DNA from: JAHEGP01 sp963751595
Lineage (GTDB): Bacteria > Pseudomonadota > Gammaproteobacteria > Pseudomonadales > JAHEGP01
Length of the DNA: 64,000 nucleotides
Assembly (NCBI GenBank): GCA_963751595.1
Contig: CAVVVC010000002.1
Coordinates: 186,001-250,000 of the forward strand
Direction: 5' to 3'
Numbering within the stretch: the first letter of the stretch is position 1; each line of letters opens with the position of its first letter. Shown piece after piece: positions 52,749-61,237 of the stretch. The notes beneath the pieces were generated by a model. That model did no database searches. It saw nothing but the letters and a program-made list of their open reading frames with translations, and had not been told where the DNA came from. The translations under genes were made by a program, and so were the position numbers.

Positions 52749-53279
52749 TCAGCTGGTCTTGTCGGCCTGTTTGGTGTCGGCCTTCGCGGAGTAAAACTCT
52801 TGCATCGGGTCCTTCGGCGATCCTTTGGCTTGCTCGGTTTCGGAATCAAGGCCAAAGCTTTCATCGAGCATGCCCTTTTCACCGGGGGACTGCTTCGGTG
52901 CATAGTCCAGTGGTGGCAATACCTTGTCCTTGCCGGGCAGCTCCGAGATAGCCTCGATCTGCTCCCGGCTTGGAATGGTTTTCATAAGTGGCGCCGCGCC
53001 GCGGGTGGTCAGAAGGGTTGCGGCGCCCTCGGCCAGGTGGTTGTGAACATTCCGGTAACTGTCGGTCAGTTCCTCAACCAGCTTCGCGGTTTTGACGTAG
53101 TGTTCCGAGACCTCCTGCTGATAGTTTTTGAGGCTGGCATTGGCAGTGTGGAGTTGCTTTTCAAGCTCCTGACGCTTGCGATTGTCCGGGGCGAACATTT
53201 TGGTAACGAGTACCCCAATGCCGGTGCCCACAAGCAAGGCGACAATTCCAACTACAATCAGCTCGGGTAGGTTGTACAC
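52749..53279 (-). CDS. zapG: ZapG/YhcB-family inner-membrane protein (DUF1043)
   Basis: The 176-residue product has one N-terminal helix (LIVVGIVALLVGTGIGVLVTKMF) and a long coiled coil (residues about 35-80, RQELEKQLHTANASLKNY). A conserved family segment ELTDSYRNVHNHLAEGAATLL is followed by a disordered acidic tail. YhcB/ZapG links cell division and envelope growth in E. coli. The start is GTG with AAGGAG upstream. It is divergent from zapE, whose product also acts in division. Confidence 0.88.
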   Translation of the reverse strand: MYNLPELIVVGIVALLVGTGIGVLVTKMFAPDNRKRQELEKQLHTANASLKNYQQEVSEHYVKTAKLVEELTDSYRNVHNHLAEGAATLLTTRGAAPLMKTIPSREQIEAISELPGKDKVLPPLDYAPKQSPGEKGMLDESFGLDSETEQAKGSPKDPMQEFYSAKADTKQADKTS

Positions 53280-53443
53280 GGTGCGGCTCCTTCAGGCGTT
53301 ATTTTGCAAGGCTGCAATTAAAGCACGGATGTCGCCCCGGCAGAAGTCATCGAAATTGCCAAAAATTGACCGGACCGGTACAGTGGCCGCGACTTTATCG
53401 GGCATAATGATGCTGATAATAAATCCAGGATGACAACACGGGC

Positions 53444-54544
53444 ATGACACCGGGGCAGCGTTACCAGCGGGAGCTCAGCAAACCGGACTTTATTGCGGAT
53501 CCAGCGCAGGAGCGGGCGATCGGGCATCTCGACCGGCTCTACCACGATCTGGTGTCCAGCCACCAGCGCCAGTCGGCCGGCGTTATGGGGCGGCTTTTTG
53601 GTCGCCAGCGCAATAAGCCGATTTGGCCTTCGGTCAAGGGTCTGTATTTTTGGGGTGGTGTGGGTCGCGGCAAGACCTTCCTGATGGACACGTTTTATGA
53701 GTTGCTGCCGTTCAGCGAAAAGCGGCGTACGCATTTTCATCGTTTCATGCGCCAGGTTCACAAGCAGCTCAAGCTTCTCGAGGGTAAAAAAAATCCGCTG
53801 GATTTGATCGCCGAGGATTTTGCAGCGAAAACCCGGGTGCTGTGTTTTGATGAATTCTTCGTGTCAGACATTACCGACGCGATGATACTGGCCGGCTTGA
53901 TGGATGCGCTGCTGAGTCGGGGTGTCGTGTTGGTGGCTACGTCCAATATCGCGCCTGACGGCTTGTACAGGAACGGCCTTCAGCGGAGCCGTTTTTTGCC
54001 GGCGATCGAACTTATCAGCACCCATACCGATGTCGTGAATGTTGACGGCAAAACGGATTACCGCCTGCGGGCGCTGGAGCGCGCCCAGCTTTACTACACG
54101 CCACTGGGGCGTGATGCCGACCAGAGCCTGATGCAGAGTTTCGTCGATCTGGCCCCCGAGCCGGGACAAGCTGACGAGCTACTGGAAGTGGAGGGGCGCA
54201 ACCTCGAGGCGCGATGGGTTGCGGACGACGTGGTCTGGTTCGATTTTTCTGTGCTCTGTGACGGCCCCCGGAGCCAGAACGACTATATCGAACTGGCGCG
54301 GGAATTCCATGCTGTGCTGCTGAGTAACGTGCCGGTTTTCAAAAATCAGGACGACAGGGCCAGGCGCTTTATCAACCTGGTGGATGAATTTTACGATCGC
54401 AACGTCAAGCTGGTGCTTTCGGCTGCTGCCCCCCTGGCCGAGTTATATGACGACGGCCGCCTGGGCTTCGAGTTTGAGCGAACTCGCAGCCGGCTGCTGG
54501 AAATGCAGTCGCTGGAGTACCTGGGGCGAGAGCATTTGGCATAG
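53444..54544 (+). CDS. zapE: Cell division AFG1-like ATPase ZapE
   Basis: The 366-residue ATPase (E. coli 375) has Walker A GGVGRGKTFLMDTFY near residue 70 and RTHFHRFMRQVH near residue 95. Walker B VLCFDEFFVSDITDAMIL lies near residue 130 and the sensor VLVATSNIAPDGLY near residue 163. It interacts with FtsZ during late or stress-related division. It lies upstream of rplM, the usual location, and is divergent from zapG. Confidence 0.95.
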   Translation: MTPGQRYQRELSKPDFIADPAQERAIGHLDRLYHDLVSSHQRQSAGVMGRLFGRQRNKPIWPSVKGLYFWGGVGRGKTFLMDTFYELLPFSEKRRTHFHRFMRQVHKQLKLLEGKKNPLDLIAEDFAAKTRVLCFDEFFVSDITDAMILAGLMDALLSRGVVLVATSNIAPDGLYRNGLQRSRFLPAIELISTHTDVVNVDGKTDYRLRALERAQLYYTPLGRDADQSLMQSFVDLAPEPGQADELLEVEGRNLEARWVADDVVWFDFSVLCDGPRSQNDYIELAREFHAVLLSNVPVFKNQDDRARRFINLVDEFYDRNVKLVLSAAAPLAELYDDGRLGFEFERTRSRLLEMQSLEYLGREHLA

Positions 54545-54612
54545 CAGGCCAGGCTCAACAGTCAGCTGGCGGAACCGGGCTGCAAGAAAGCGCTTTTAAA
54601 CGCGGAGGGAGC

Positions 54613-54641
54613 TTGAATAAGCTGGATGCTTTGTGTAGTAT
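54613..54641 (+). promoter_or_regulatory. sigma70 promoter of rplM-rpsI
   Basis: TTGAAT (54613-54618) and TAGTAT (54636-54641) are exactly 17 bases apart, in the gap between zapE and rplM. The leader would be about 35 bases, with GGAG before the ATG. A TCTTTTTTCG run lies within the leader. In E. coli L13 autoregulates this operon; no clear L13 site is visible by eye. Confidence 0.6.
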
Positions 54642-54682
54642 TCGCGCTCTTTTTTCGAGATCACGCCGGCGGCGGAGTAAAG

Positions 54683-55111
54683 ATGAAAACTTATAGTGCA
54701 AAGCCTGGTAGCGTAGCGCAGGAATGGTTCGTGGTAGATGCCGATGGCAAGACGTTAGGCCGTCTCGCGACCGAGATCGCCCATCGTTTGCGCGGCAAAC
54801 ACAAGCCAGAGTACACCCCCCATGTCGATACCGGGGACTACATCGTCGTGCTGAATGCCGAGAAGGTGCGGGTAACGGGCAACAAGACCACGCAAAAAAT
54901 TTACCACCATCACACGGGTTACCCGGGTGGTCTCAAGAGCATGTCTTTTGACAAGCTGCGCGACAAGGCGCCCGAGCGCATCATCGAATCAGCAGTCAAA
55001 GGTATGTTGCCCAAGAACCCCTTGGGTCGGGCCATGTTTCGCAAGCTCAAAGTGTATGCCGGCGCAGAGCACCCGCATACGGCCCAGCAACCCCAAGTTT
55101 TGGATATCTAA
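54683..55111 (+). CDS. rplM: 50S ribosomal protein L13
   Basis: The 142-residue product has exactly the E. coli L13 length. It starts MKTYSAKPGSVAQEWFVVDA. It contains TLGRLATEIAHRLRGKHKPEYTPH near residue 25 and GMLPKNPLGRAMFRKLKVY near residue 105. L13 is an early assembly protein of the 50S. GGAG precedes the ATG at 54683 by seven bases. It is followed 12 bp later by rpsI. Confidence 0.98.
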   Translation: MKTYSAKPGSVAQEWFVVDADGKTLGRLATEIAHRLRGKHKPEYTPHVDTGDYIVVLNAEKVRVTGNKTTQKIYHHHTGYPGGLKSMSFDKLRDKAPERIIESAVKGMLPKNPLGRAMFRKLKVYAGAEHPHTAQQPQVLDI

Positions 55112-55123
55112 CGGACACAAGTT

Positions 55124-55516
55124 ATGGCAGTGACACAGTATTACGGAACAGGTCGTCGCAAAACCTCGACCGCGCGGGTGTTTATTTCTCCCGGCGCCGG
55201 GGATATCACCATCAACAGCCGCACCCTGGATAACTTTTTCGGGCGCGAGGTGGCGCGAATGATTGTTCGCCAGCCCCTGGAGCTGATCGGGATGGGCGAC
55301 AAGTTCGACGTCAAGATTACTGTTCGCGGCGGCGGTAGCTTCGGGCAGGCCGGAGCCATTCGTCATGGTATCAGTCGGGCATTGATCGAGTACGACGAAA
55401 CCCTGCGCCAGCCGCTGCGCCAGGCGGGATACGTAACGCGTGATTCGCGTGAGGTAGAGCGCAAAAAAGTGGGATTGCGAAAAGCCCGCAAGCGTCCACA
55501 GTACTCCAAGCGCTGA
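55124..55516 (+). CDS. rpsI: 30S ribosomal protein S9
   Basis: The 130-residue product has exactly the E. coli S9 length, with YYGTGRRKTSTARVFISPG near residue 5, GGSFGQAGAIRHGISRALIEYD near residue 68, and the C-terminal tail LRKARKRPQYSKR that reaches the P-site tRNA. It pairs with rplM as an operon ended by a strong terminator 32 bases after its stop. Confidence 0.98.
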   Translation: MAVTQYYGTGRRKTSTARVFISPGAGDITINSRTLDNFFGREVARMIVRQPLELIGMGDKFDVKITVRGGGSFGQAGAIRHGISRALIEYDETLRQPLRQAGYVTRDSREVERKKVGLRKARKRPQYSKR

Positions 55517-55548
55517 TTGCGGGTCTTCGCCGAGCCCGGCATACAAAG

Positions 55549-55580
55549 CGCCCGAATGCTGGTCATTGCGGGCGTTTTTT
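55549..55580 (+). terminator. Intrinsic terminator after rplM-rpsI
   Basis: CGCCCG-AATG (55549-55558) pairs with CATT-(G)-CGGGCG (55564-55574), leaving a 5-base loop and one bulged G. Six T follow (55575-55580). It separates ribosomal transcription from petABC. Confidence 0.85.
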
Positions 55581-55763
55581 GTGTCAGTGTAATGCTGAAT
55601 CGGTACTGCTGTCGAAGCCTGGAACCGTGAAACCGGTTGTAAGATACGCCCGATTTCTTTAACATTCTGCGATTCCGGGCGCGTCACTGCCCGCGACTCT
55701 ATCGTTAGGCGTTAAGGTCATCAATCCATCCTTGAAAACCAGTTTTAGTGGGAGAAATGCGTC

Positions 55764-56357
55764 ATGAGTAATGACGACGTAAACAGCGGCCGACGTCGCT
55801 TTTTGACTGTGGCAACGGCGGTCGTGGGTGCAGCCGGCGCAGTTGGCGTGGCGGTACCCTTCGTAAAATCCTGGAGCCCGAGCGCCAAGGCCAAGGCAGC
55901 CGGCGCCCCGGTCAAGGTGGATATCAGCAAGATCAACCTCGGGGAAATGGTCGTTGTCGAGTGGCGCGGCAAGCCCGTTTATATCGTGCATCGCAGTGAA
56001 GAGGAACTGGCAAACCTCGCGAAGGTGGAGGAGCGGTTGGCTGACCCCGAGTCCCAGCGCTCGATTCAGCCGGACTATGCTGCAGGCGAGGCGCGAGCGA
56101 TCAAACCGCAGTTCGCGGTACTGGTGGGGCTCTGTACTCATCTTGGGTGTGCACCCAAGTTTCGTCCTGAGTTGGCTCCGGCGGACCTGGGCGCCGAGTG
56201 GCTCGGTGGCTTCTTCTGTCCCTGTCACGGTTCACGTTTCGACCTGTCCGGTCGTGTGTACAAAGGCGTGCCGGCTCCGACGAACCTGGACGTCCCGCCC
56301 TATCGGTATGAAAGTGACAACGTGATCGTTATTGGTGAAGATCAGGAGGTAGCGTAA
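55764..56357 (+). CDS. petA: Ubiquinol-cytochrome c reductase Rieske iron-sulfur subunit
   Basis: The 197-residue protein has a Tat-type N-terminus (GRRRFLTVA, residues 9-17) with one membrane helix. The Rieske cluster motifs are GLCTHLGCAP near residue 120 and CPCHGSRFD near residue 152, both intact. It oxidises ubiquinol and passes electrons to cytochrome c1 (petC). GGGAGA lies before the ATG. Its TAA overlaps the petB ATG by one base. The 183 bp after the rpsI terminator must hold its promoter, but I see no strong match. Confidence 0.97.
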   Translation: MSNDDVNSGRRRFLTVATAVVGAAGAVGVAVPFVKSWSPSAKAKAAGAPVKVDISKINLGEMVVVEWRGKPVYIVHRSEEELANLAKVEERLADPESQRSIQPDYAAGEARAIKPQFAVLVGLCTHLGCAPKFRPELAPADLGAEWLGGFFCPCHGSRFDLSGRVYKGVPAPTNLDVPPYRYESDNVIVIGEDQEVA

Positions 56358-57604
56358 TGCAGAAGGCACTGATCGGATTGCGCGATTGGGTAGACGAGCG
56401 TCTGCCCATCGTTAGGGCGTGGGATACCCATATGGGCAAATACTACGCGCCCAAAAACTTCAACTTCTGGTACTTCTTCGGTGTGCTGTCTCTGCTGGTG
56501 CTGGTCAACCAGTTGTTGACAGGTGTCTGGCTGACCATGTTGTACGAACCCTCGGCAGAGGGCGCGTTTGCCTCCGTGGAATACATCATGCGTGATGTCG
56601 AATATGGCTGGCTGCTGCGCTACATGCACTCAACCGGTGCGTCGGCATTTTTTGCGGTAGTGTATTTGCACATGTTTCGCGGATTGCTCTATGGGTCCTA
56701 CAAGAAGCCGCGCGAGTTGGTGTGGGTTTTCGGAATGTTGATTTACCTCGCGCTGATGGCTGAGGGTTTCCTGGGTTATGTGTTGCCCTGGGGCCAGATG
56801 TCCTACTGGGGAGCCCAGGTCATCGTCTCCCTTTTCGGTGCCATTCCGGTGATCGGCCCCGATATTGTCGAGTGGGTTCGTGGTGACTACCTGATCTCAG
56901 GCATCACTCTGAACCGATTCTTTGCCCTGCACGTGGTTGCCGTGCCCATCGTCCTGTTGGCGCTGGTGGTGCTGCATTTGCTGGCGCTTCACCATGTCGG
57001 GTCCAATAACCCCGACGGAGTCGACATCAAGAAGCACAAGGACGAGAATGGCGTGCCCCTGGACGGCATCGCGTTCCACCCCTACTACACAGTGCATGAC
57101 ATCGTCGGCGTCATCGTGTTCCTGTTTGTCTTCTGTACCATCATCTTCTTTATGCCGGAGATGGGCGGCTATTTCCTCGAGCATGCCAACTTTGAAGAGG
57201 CGAACTCGCTCAAGACGCCGGAGCACATCGCACCCACCTGGTACTACACGCCTTTTTACGCCATGTTGCGGGCGGTAACCTTTCCGCTGTTCGGTCTCGA
57301 CGCCAAATTCTGGGGATTTGTCGTCATGGGTGGCGCTATTGCGATATTGTTTGTGTTGCCCTGGCTCGACCGCAGTCCGGTCCGGTCCTGGCGCTATAAA
57401 GGCTGGATGTCGAAGGTCGCCATCATCAGCTTTGCGATCGCGTTTTTGGTGCTTGGGTACCTCGGGGCGATGCCCGCGACCCCTGGCAGAACCCTCGTGG
57501 CCCAGTTTTTCACTGTGGTTTACTTTGCCTTCTTCCTCCTAATGCCTTGGTATACCAAGATTGAAAAAACCAAACCGGTTCCAGAGCGGGTGACAATGCG
57601 ATGA
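56357..57604 (+). CDS. petB: Cytochrome b subunit of the bc1 complex
   Basis: The 415-residue protein has about eight membrane helices and the paired haem-ligating His residues (LLRYMHSTGASAFFAVVYLH near residue 90, and FALHVVAVPIVLLALVVLHLLALHHVG near residue 190). The Qo-site motif classically written PEWY reads PTWY (APTWYYTPFYAMLRAV near residue 297). Gammaproteobacterial cytochromes often deviate at the Glu. It overlaps petC by four bases (ATGA). It holds both haems b and the two quinone sites. Confidence 0.97.
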   Translation: MQKALIGLRDWVDERLPIVRAWDTHMGKYYAPKNFNFWYFFGVLSLLVLVNQLLTGVWLTMLYEPSAEGAFASVEYIMRDVEYGWLLRYMHSTGASAFFAVVYLHMFRGLLYGSYKKPRELVWVFGMLIYLALMAEGFLGYVLPWGQMSYWGAQVIVSLFGAIPVIGPDIVEWVRGDYLISGITLNRFFALHVVAVPIVLLALVVLHLLALHHVGSNNPDGVDIKKHKDENGVPLDGIAFHPYYTVHDIVGVIVFLFVFCTIIFFMPEMGGYFLEHANFEEANSLKTPEHIAPTWYYTPFYAMLRAVTFPLFGLDAKFWGFVVMGGAIAILFVLPWLDRSPVRSWRYKGWMSKVAIISFAIAFLVLGYLGAMPATPGRTLVAQFFTVVYFAFFLLMPWYTKIEKTKPVPERVTMR

Positions 57605-58344
57605 GAAAGCTAGCACTGACCCTAACGCTTCTACTCACCTCCTTGGGCGTGTTAGCAGCGGGCGGCGATAAATCCTGTGGTCAAATTGACTGTTATGAAT
57701 TCAAGGCCGATCTCAGCGACACGGCGTCCATGCAGCGAGGAGCTGCCACCTTTGTCAATTACTGCATGGGCTGTCATGAGGCGAGTTACTCGCGTTACGA
57801 GCGGGTCGCAACCGACCTGGAGATTCCCATTGAGCTCGCTGAACAAAACCTGATATTCGATGACTCGAAAATTGGCAGCCTGATGACCAATGCCATGGAT
57901 GAGACTCTAGCCAAGGTCTGGTTTGGAGCAACGCCGCCGGACCTGACGCTGGTTGCAAGGTCTCGGGGTCCCGAGTGGCTGTACACCTACCTGCTGACAT
58001 TTTATGAAGATCCAAGTCGACCCTGGGGTGCCAACAACCTGGCGTTCAAGGACGTTGGCATGCCCAATGTCTTGCTTGAGCTGCAGGGTGCGCAGAAGTG
58101 TCTTCCCAATGATGAAGATGAGCACGGCATATGCGCTCACATCGAACACGTGGCAGACACCGGCACCCAAAGTCCCGAGGAGTTCCAGCAAACCATATAC
58201 GACTTGACTAACTACATGACCTATATGGCGGAGCCTGCGGCCCTGGAGAGAAAGCGCCTCGGGGTTTACGTACTCCTGTTCCTCGCGTTGTTCCTGGTTT
58301 TCGCCTGGCTGCTTAACCGAGAATACTGGAAAGACGTCCACTAA
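57601..58344 (+). CDS. petC: Cytochrome c1 subunit of the bc1 complex
   Basis: The 247-residue protein has a signal peptide (residues 1-20, ending VLAA) and the haem c site CMGCH at residues 55-59. PDLTLVARSRGPEWLYTYL lies near residue 105 and a C-terminal membrane anchor (about 220-240, VYVLLFLALFLVFAWLL). It accepts electrons from the Rieske protein and passes them to soluble cytochrome c. The ATG overlaps the petB stop. A long hairpin follows its stop. Confidence 0.96.
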   Translation: MRKLALTLTLLLTSLGVLAAGGDKSCGQIDCYEFKADLSDTASMQRGAATFVNYCMGCHEASYSRYERVATDLEIPIELAEQNLIFDDSKIGSLMTNAMDETLAKVWFGATPPDLTLVARSRGPEWLYTYLLTFYEDPSRPWGANNLAFKDVGMPNVLLELQGAQKCLPNDEDEHGICAHIEHVADTGTQSPEEFQQTIYDLTNYMTYMAEPAALERKRLGVYVLLFLALFLVFAWLLNREYWKDVH

Positions 58345-58356
58345 ATCTGGTGTCCT

Positions 58357-58394
58357 GCGCCGCGGCGGCCAGGTAGGCTGCCGCGGCGCTTCTG
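58357..58394 (+). terminator. Strong hairpin between petC and sspA
   Basis: GCGCCGCGGC (58357-58366) is exactly complementary to GCCGCGGCGC (58380-58389). The pairing can extend inward by four more pairs (one G:T) to a 5-base loop, about 14 pairs in all. The sequence after it is TTCTGTAAAT, only weakly T-rich. It may end or attenuate petABC transcription before sspA. Confidence 0.6.
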
Positions 58395-58416
58395 TAAATC
58401 AATTGAGGTTGTACAA

Positions 58417-59064
58417 ATGGGCGTGTTGGTCAAACGATCTTCAATGACCTTTTTTTCCGATGGCAACGACCATTACAGTCACCGTGTGCGCATTGTACTG
58501 GCTGAAAAGGGTGTAACCGTAGATATCATCGATATTGATGCCAATGATAAGCCCGAAGAGCTTGCAGACTTGAATCCTTACAATAGCCTTCCGACGCTGC
58601 TCGATCGTGACCTGGTGCTGTACGAATCCAAGATCATGATGGAGTATCTCGATGAGCGCTTTCCCCATCCGCCACTGCTGCCGGTTTACCCCGTGGCCCG
58701 GGGCCAGTGCCGACTGTGGATCTACCGCATGGAGCGCGATTGGTGTGCCCTGGTGGACAAAATAGAGGCGGGGAAGGGCGGGGAAGCCGTGCTGGAGGCC
58801 GCGCGTAAGGATTTGCGCGATAGCCTGGTTGGCGTTGCACCGATTTTCGGAGACAAGCCCTTCTTCATGAGCGACGAGTTTACCCTGGTCGATTGCTGCC
58901 TTGGTCCCATTCTCTGGCGCCTGCCCAAGCTCGATGTCCAATTGCCGCAGACCAAGCAGACCCGGCCCCTGTTTGACTATATGAATCGCATTTTTCAGAT
59001 GAAGGCGTTCGGTGCCAGCCTTTCAGAGCAGGAACTGGAAATGAGGCCAACGCGGGCGGCCTGA
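58417..59064 (+). CDS. sspA: Stringent starvation protein A
   Basis: The 215-residue GST-fold protein has MTFFSDGNDHYSHRVRIVLAEKGV near residue 10 and the thioredoxin-like SLPTLLDRDLVLYESKIMMEYLDERFPHPPL segment near residue 50. The C-terminal helical domain ends in the FQMKAFGASLSEQE pattern. SspA binds RNA polymerase and is needed for acid and stationary-phase survival in enterics. The catalytic Ser of true GSTs is not conserved. GAGG lies upstream of the ATG. It is 72 bp downstream of petC and followed by sspB. Confidence 0.95.
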   Translation: MGVLVKRSSMTFFSDGNDHYSHRVRIVLAEKGVTVDIIDIDANDKPEELADLNPYNSLPTLLDRDLVLYESKIMMEYLDERFPHPPLLPVYPVARGQCRLWIYRMERDWCALVDKIEAGKGGEAVLEAARKDLRDSLVGVAPIFGDKPFFMSDEFTLVDCCLGPILWRLPKLDVQLPQTKQTRPLFDYMNRIFQMKAFGASLSEQELEMRPTRAA

Positions 59065-59095
59065 AGCCCAGGCAGACTATGGTGGAGCCAACGAC

Positions 59096-59485
59096 GTGGC
59101 AATGACATCCAGTCGCCCCTATTTGGTTAGGGCGATGTACGAATGGATTGTCGACAACAAGTGCACGCCCTACGTGTTGGTTGACGCCCATGCAGTAGGG
59201 GTGCAGGTACCTCAGCAGTATGTTGAGAATGGCCAGATCGTGCTTAACATTGCGCCCGGTGCGGTCGCCAGCATGGAGTTGGGCAACGAGCTGATGCGCT
59301 TCAATGCGAGGTTTGGCGGTGTTCCAACCGATGTTTTCGTACCTATCGCGGCAATTCGGGGGCTCTACGCCCGGGAAAACGGGCGTGGCATGGTGTTCGA
59401 CGAAGAAGATGAGCCACCGGCACCCACTAATCCAGATGGTCCTGGAGACGCAGCCAAAAAACCCTCTCTGCGGGTGGTAAAGTAA
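59096..59485 (+). CDS. sspB: ClpXP adaptor SspB
   Basis: The 129-residue protein has the substrate-binding fold SSRPYLVRAMYEWIVDNKCTPY near residue 5 and VPQQYVENGQIVLNIAPGAVASM near residue 40. DVFVPIAAIRGLYARENG lies near residue 85. The C-terminal ClpX-binding tail is KKPSLRVVK. It delivers ssrA-tagged proteins to ClpXP. The start is GTG (59096), or the ATG two codons later; GGAG is about 9 bases upstream. It is shorter than E. coli SspB (165) in the linker. Confidence 0.94.
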   Translation: MAMTSSRPYLVRAMYEWIVDNKCTPYVLVDAHAVGVQVPQQYVENGQIVLNIAPGAVASMELGNELMRFNARFGGVPTDVFVPIAAIRGLYARENGRGMVFDEEDEPPAPTNPDGPGDAAKKPSLRVVK

Positions 59486-59519
59486 AGCTGCTGCCCGCCG
59501 TCGCCGCCCGCCCTCGGCT

Positions 59520-60083
59520 TTAATCGATGTATTCGAATATTCGCACAACTTTTTTCACGCCGTTGGTATTTCGAGCCATATCGACCGCCCTGTCGGCACT
59601 TGCCTGGTTGACCAGGCCCATCAGGTAAACCACTGAATTTTCAGTGACAACCTTTACCTCGGCTGGATCAACGACACTTGAAAACATCATGCGCGATTTG
59701 ATTCGCGTGGTAATCCAGCCATCGTTGGTGCGCCCGGCCAAAGGGTTGTTTGGTCCCACCGTCAATTCGTTATGAACCCTGTCGACGTAGCGGACATTGC
59801 GCACTGTCTGCTCCGCGACCTGCTTGAGGTGGTCGCTGGGAACCTGGCCGGCAAGCAGTACTACACCGTTGAAGCTCACGATGACGACATTGGCATCGCG
59901 CAATGCTGGGTCGGCTTTGCTGACGTTGACCAGGGCCTTGGTCTCGATGCTCTCGTCGTCCAGCATCCGGCCTATGCTGCGCTGGCTGGCGTCGCTCTGG
60001 ATGGGCTCGTCCTTGCTGACATCAAGGACGCTGCTGCAGGCAGTGAGAAGCAGAGAAAGTGCCGCGGCAAGAATGGCTTTCAT
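59520..60083 (-). CDS. dolP: BON-domain outer-membrane lipoprotein DolP (YraP)
   Basis: The 187-residue lipoprotein has the lipobox LLTAC (Cys16, Ser at +2). It contains two BON domains: DDESIETKALVNVSKADPALRDANVVIVSFNG (near residues 40-105) and DGWITTRIKSRMMFSSVVDPAEVKVVTENSVVYLMG (near residue 115-175). BON domains bind phospholipid; DolP guards outer-membrane integrity and BAM function in E. coli. Its ATG overlaps the diaA stop (ATGA), and it is convergent with sspB. Confidence 0.93.
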   Translation of the reverse strand: MKAILAAALSLLLTACSSVLDVSKDEPIQSDASQRSIGRMLDDESIETKALVNVSKADPALRDANVVIVSFNGVVLLAGQVPSDHLKQVAEQTVRNVRYVDRVHNELTVGPNNPLAGRTNDGWITTRIKSRMMFSSVVDPAEVKVVTENSVVYLMGLVNQASADRAVDMARNTNGVKKVVRIFEYID

Positions 60084-60679
60084 GCCTCTCCCCCAAAAAG
60101 AAACTGGTCGATAAGCTCGCACAGGCAATTGATCAGCATCAGATAGGATTCCATCAGACGGGCTGGATTGGCAACCGCCACCGCCAGCTCGACATCCTGG
60201 GTGCCAAGAAGGGACAGCGCATCCACCTGGTTGGTTCCATGACACAGAATCACCGTTAGCCCCCGTTCGTGGGCGGCCCTGACTGCCCTCACGAGGGTTT
60301 CAGCGTTCCGGCTGGTGCCGGCAAGCAAAAACAGTATGTCTCCGGGGCTTCCCAGCGTGTTTACCTGGCGGGCCAGTGCTTCAGCATATTGGCTGGATTC
60401 ACTAACCGCGTTGAGCAGGCAGCTATCAGCCGACAGCGCGATCGCGGGGAGCCCGGGCCGCTCCCTTTCGTAGTGTGTGACCAATTGGCTGACGAATATC
60501 CCGGCAAGAGCGCTAAACCGGCCGCTACCGGCGCAAAGAACCTTGTTGTCTGAGAGGAGAGCATGCACCATCACCTCGCTGGTCTCCGCCAGAGCATCGG
60601 TGATATCGACCGCCAGGGTGGATATTTCTTCTATGTGAGCTGCGAAGCTCGCAGTAATCGTGGTTGCAGGGTCGTTCAT
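60080..60679 (-). CDS. diaA: SIS-domain protein DiaA-like
   Basis: The 199-residue protein has a helical N-terminus and an SIS fold with VLCAGSGRFSALAGIFVSQL near residue 48 and FLLAGTSRNAETLVRAVRAAHERG near residue 120. In E. coli DiaA binds DnaA and times initiation; the fold is shared with the GmhA heptose isomerase. Gene context (lpoA-yraN-diaA-dolP) matches E. coli DiaA. I chose the ATG at 60679; GGAGG lies 12 bases upstream. Phosphosugar isomerase activity cannot be excluded. Confidence 0.88.
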   Translation of the reverse strand: MNDPATTITASFAAHIEEISTLAVDITDALAETSEVMVHALLSDNKVLCAGSGRFSALAGIFVSQLVTHYERERPGLPAIALSADSCLLNAVSESSQYAEALARQVNTLGSPGDILFLLAGTSRNAETLVRAVRAAHERGLTVILCHGTNQVDALSLLGTQDVELAVAVANPARLMESYLMLINCLCELIDQFLFGGEA

Positions 60680-60816
60680 CGGGTTTTGGCTTCCTCCAGT
60701 GCCGCCTGTTGGCCGCATTGCTATCAGGTTTTACAGGCTGTTTCCGGTGCCTTGCTGACGGCGGTACCAACCCCGAGCGCTCTAGTGAAGGACGAGGCCC
60801 TGGTTGGTGGGCCCGG

Positions 60817-60826
60817 CCCCCCCCCC
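60817..60826. repeat. Homopolymer run of ten C (ten G on the minus strand)
   Basis: The run lies in the 156-bp gap between yraN and diaA, ten bases beyond the yraN stop codon on the minus strand. It is the longest single-base run I noticed in the window. It lies outside coding sequence but could vary in length. Confidence 0.85.
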
Positions 60827-60835
60827 TCTCCGGCG

Positions 60836-61237
60836 TCAACTAAGGTCGAATGCGTTCGCAACCCAATGGATATTATCACTGCCTGCCCGGGAAGAGATGG
60901 CCACAACATCGAAGCGGCATGGATAGCTCGAGTACTGGCTCTTGCAAGACAGAAAAACCAGCGCACTGTTAACCAGTTTCCTGCGTTTACTCGCCGTTAC
61001 CTGTTCTACAGCTTCGCCGTGTTGGCTGTTGCGCCGGTACTTCACCTCAACAAACACCAACGTTTTGGAATCGAGCATCACCAGGTCGATTTCGCCACAG
61101 CGACAACAAAAATTACGCTCAACGAGATCGAGTCCGTGTGATTGCAGAAAGGCCATGGCCTGGTCTTCAAAGGCTCGTCCGTTGGTTGGCGGCCGGGGGC
61201 GGCTCCCGGCCCTCGGCTTCAGCGTCCATGCTTTCAT
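60836..61237 (-). CDS. yraN: YraN-family (UPF0102) nuclease-fold protein
   Basis: The 133-residue protein has the restriction-endonuclease-like core: NGRAFEDQAMAFLQSHGLDLVERNF, the Asp-containing CGEIDLVMLD near residue 60, and LVFVEVKYRRN near residue 75, with the E-V-K triad visible. A YPCRFDVVAI motif ends the domain. Its role is unproven, but the family is conserved with rnhB or lpoA. The ATG at 61237 overlaps the lpoA 3' end by 71 bases; no later start keeps the conserved NGRAFE motif. It lies upstream of diaA. Confidence 0.87.
   Translation of the reverse strand: MKAWTLKPRAGSRPRPPTNGRAFEDQAMAFLQSHGLDLVERNFCCRCGEIDLVMLDSKTLVFVEVKYRRNSQHGEAVEQVTASKRRKLVNSALVFLSCKSQYSSYPCRFDVVAISSRAGSDNIHWVANAFDLS

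Noticed and set aside
52137..53270. 377-codon plus-strand open frame across the Nif3-like gene and zapG
   Set aside because: It is out of frame with the first and antisense to the second, with no family signature.
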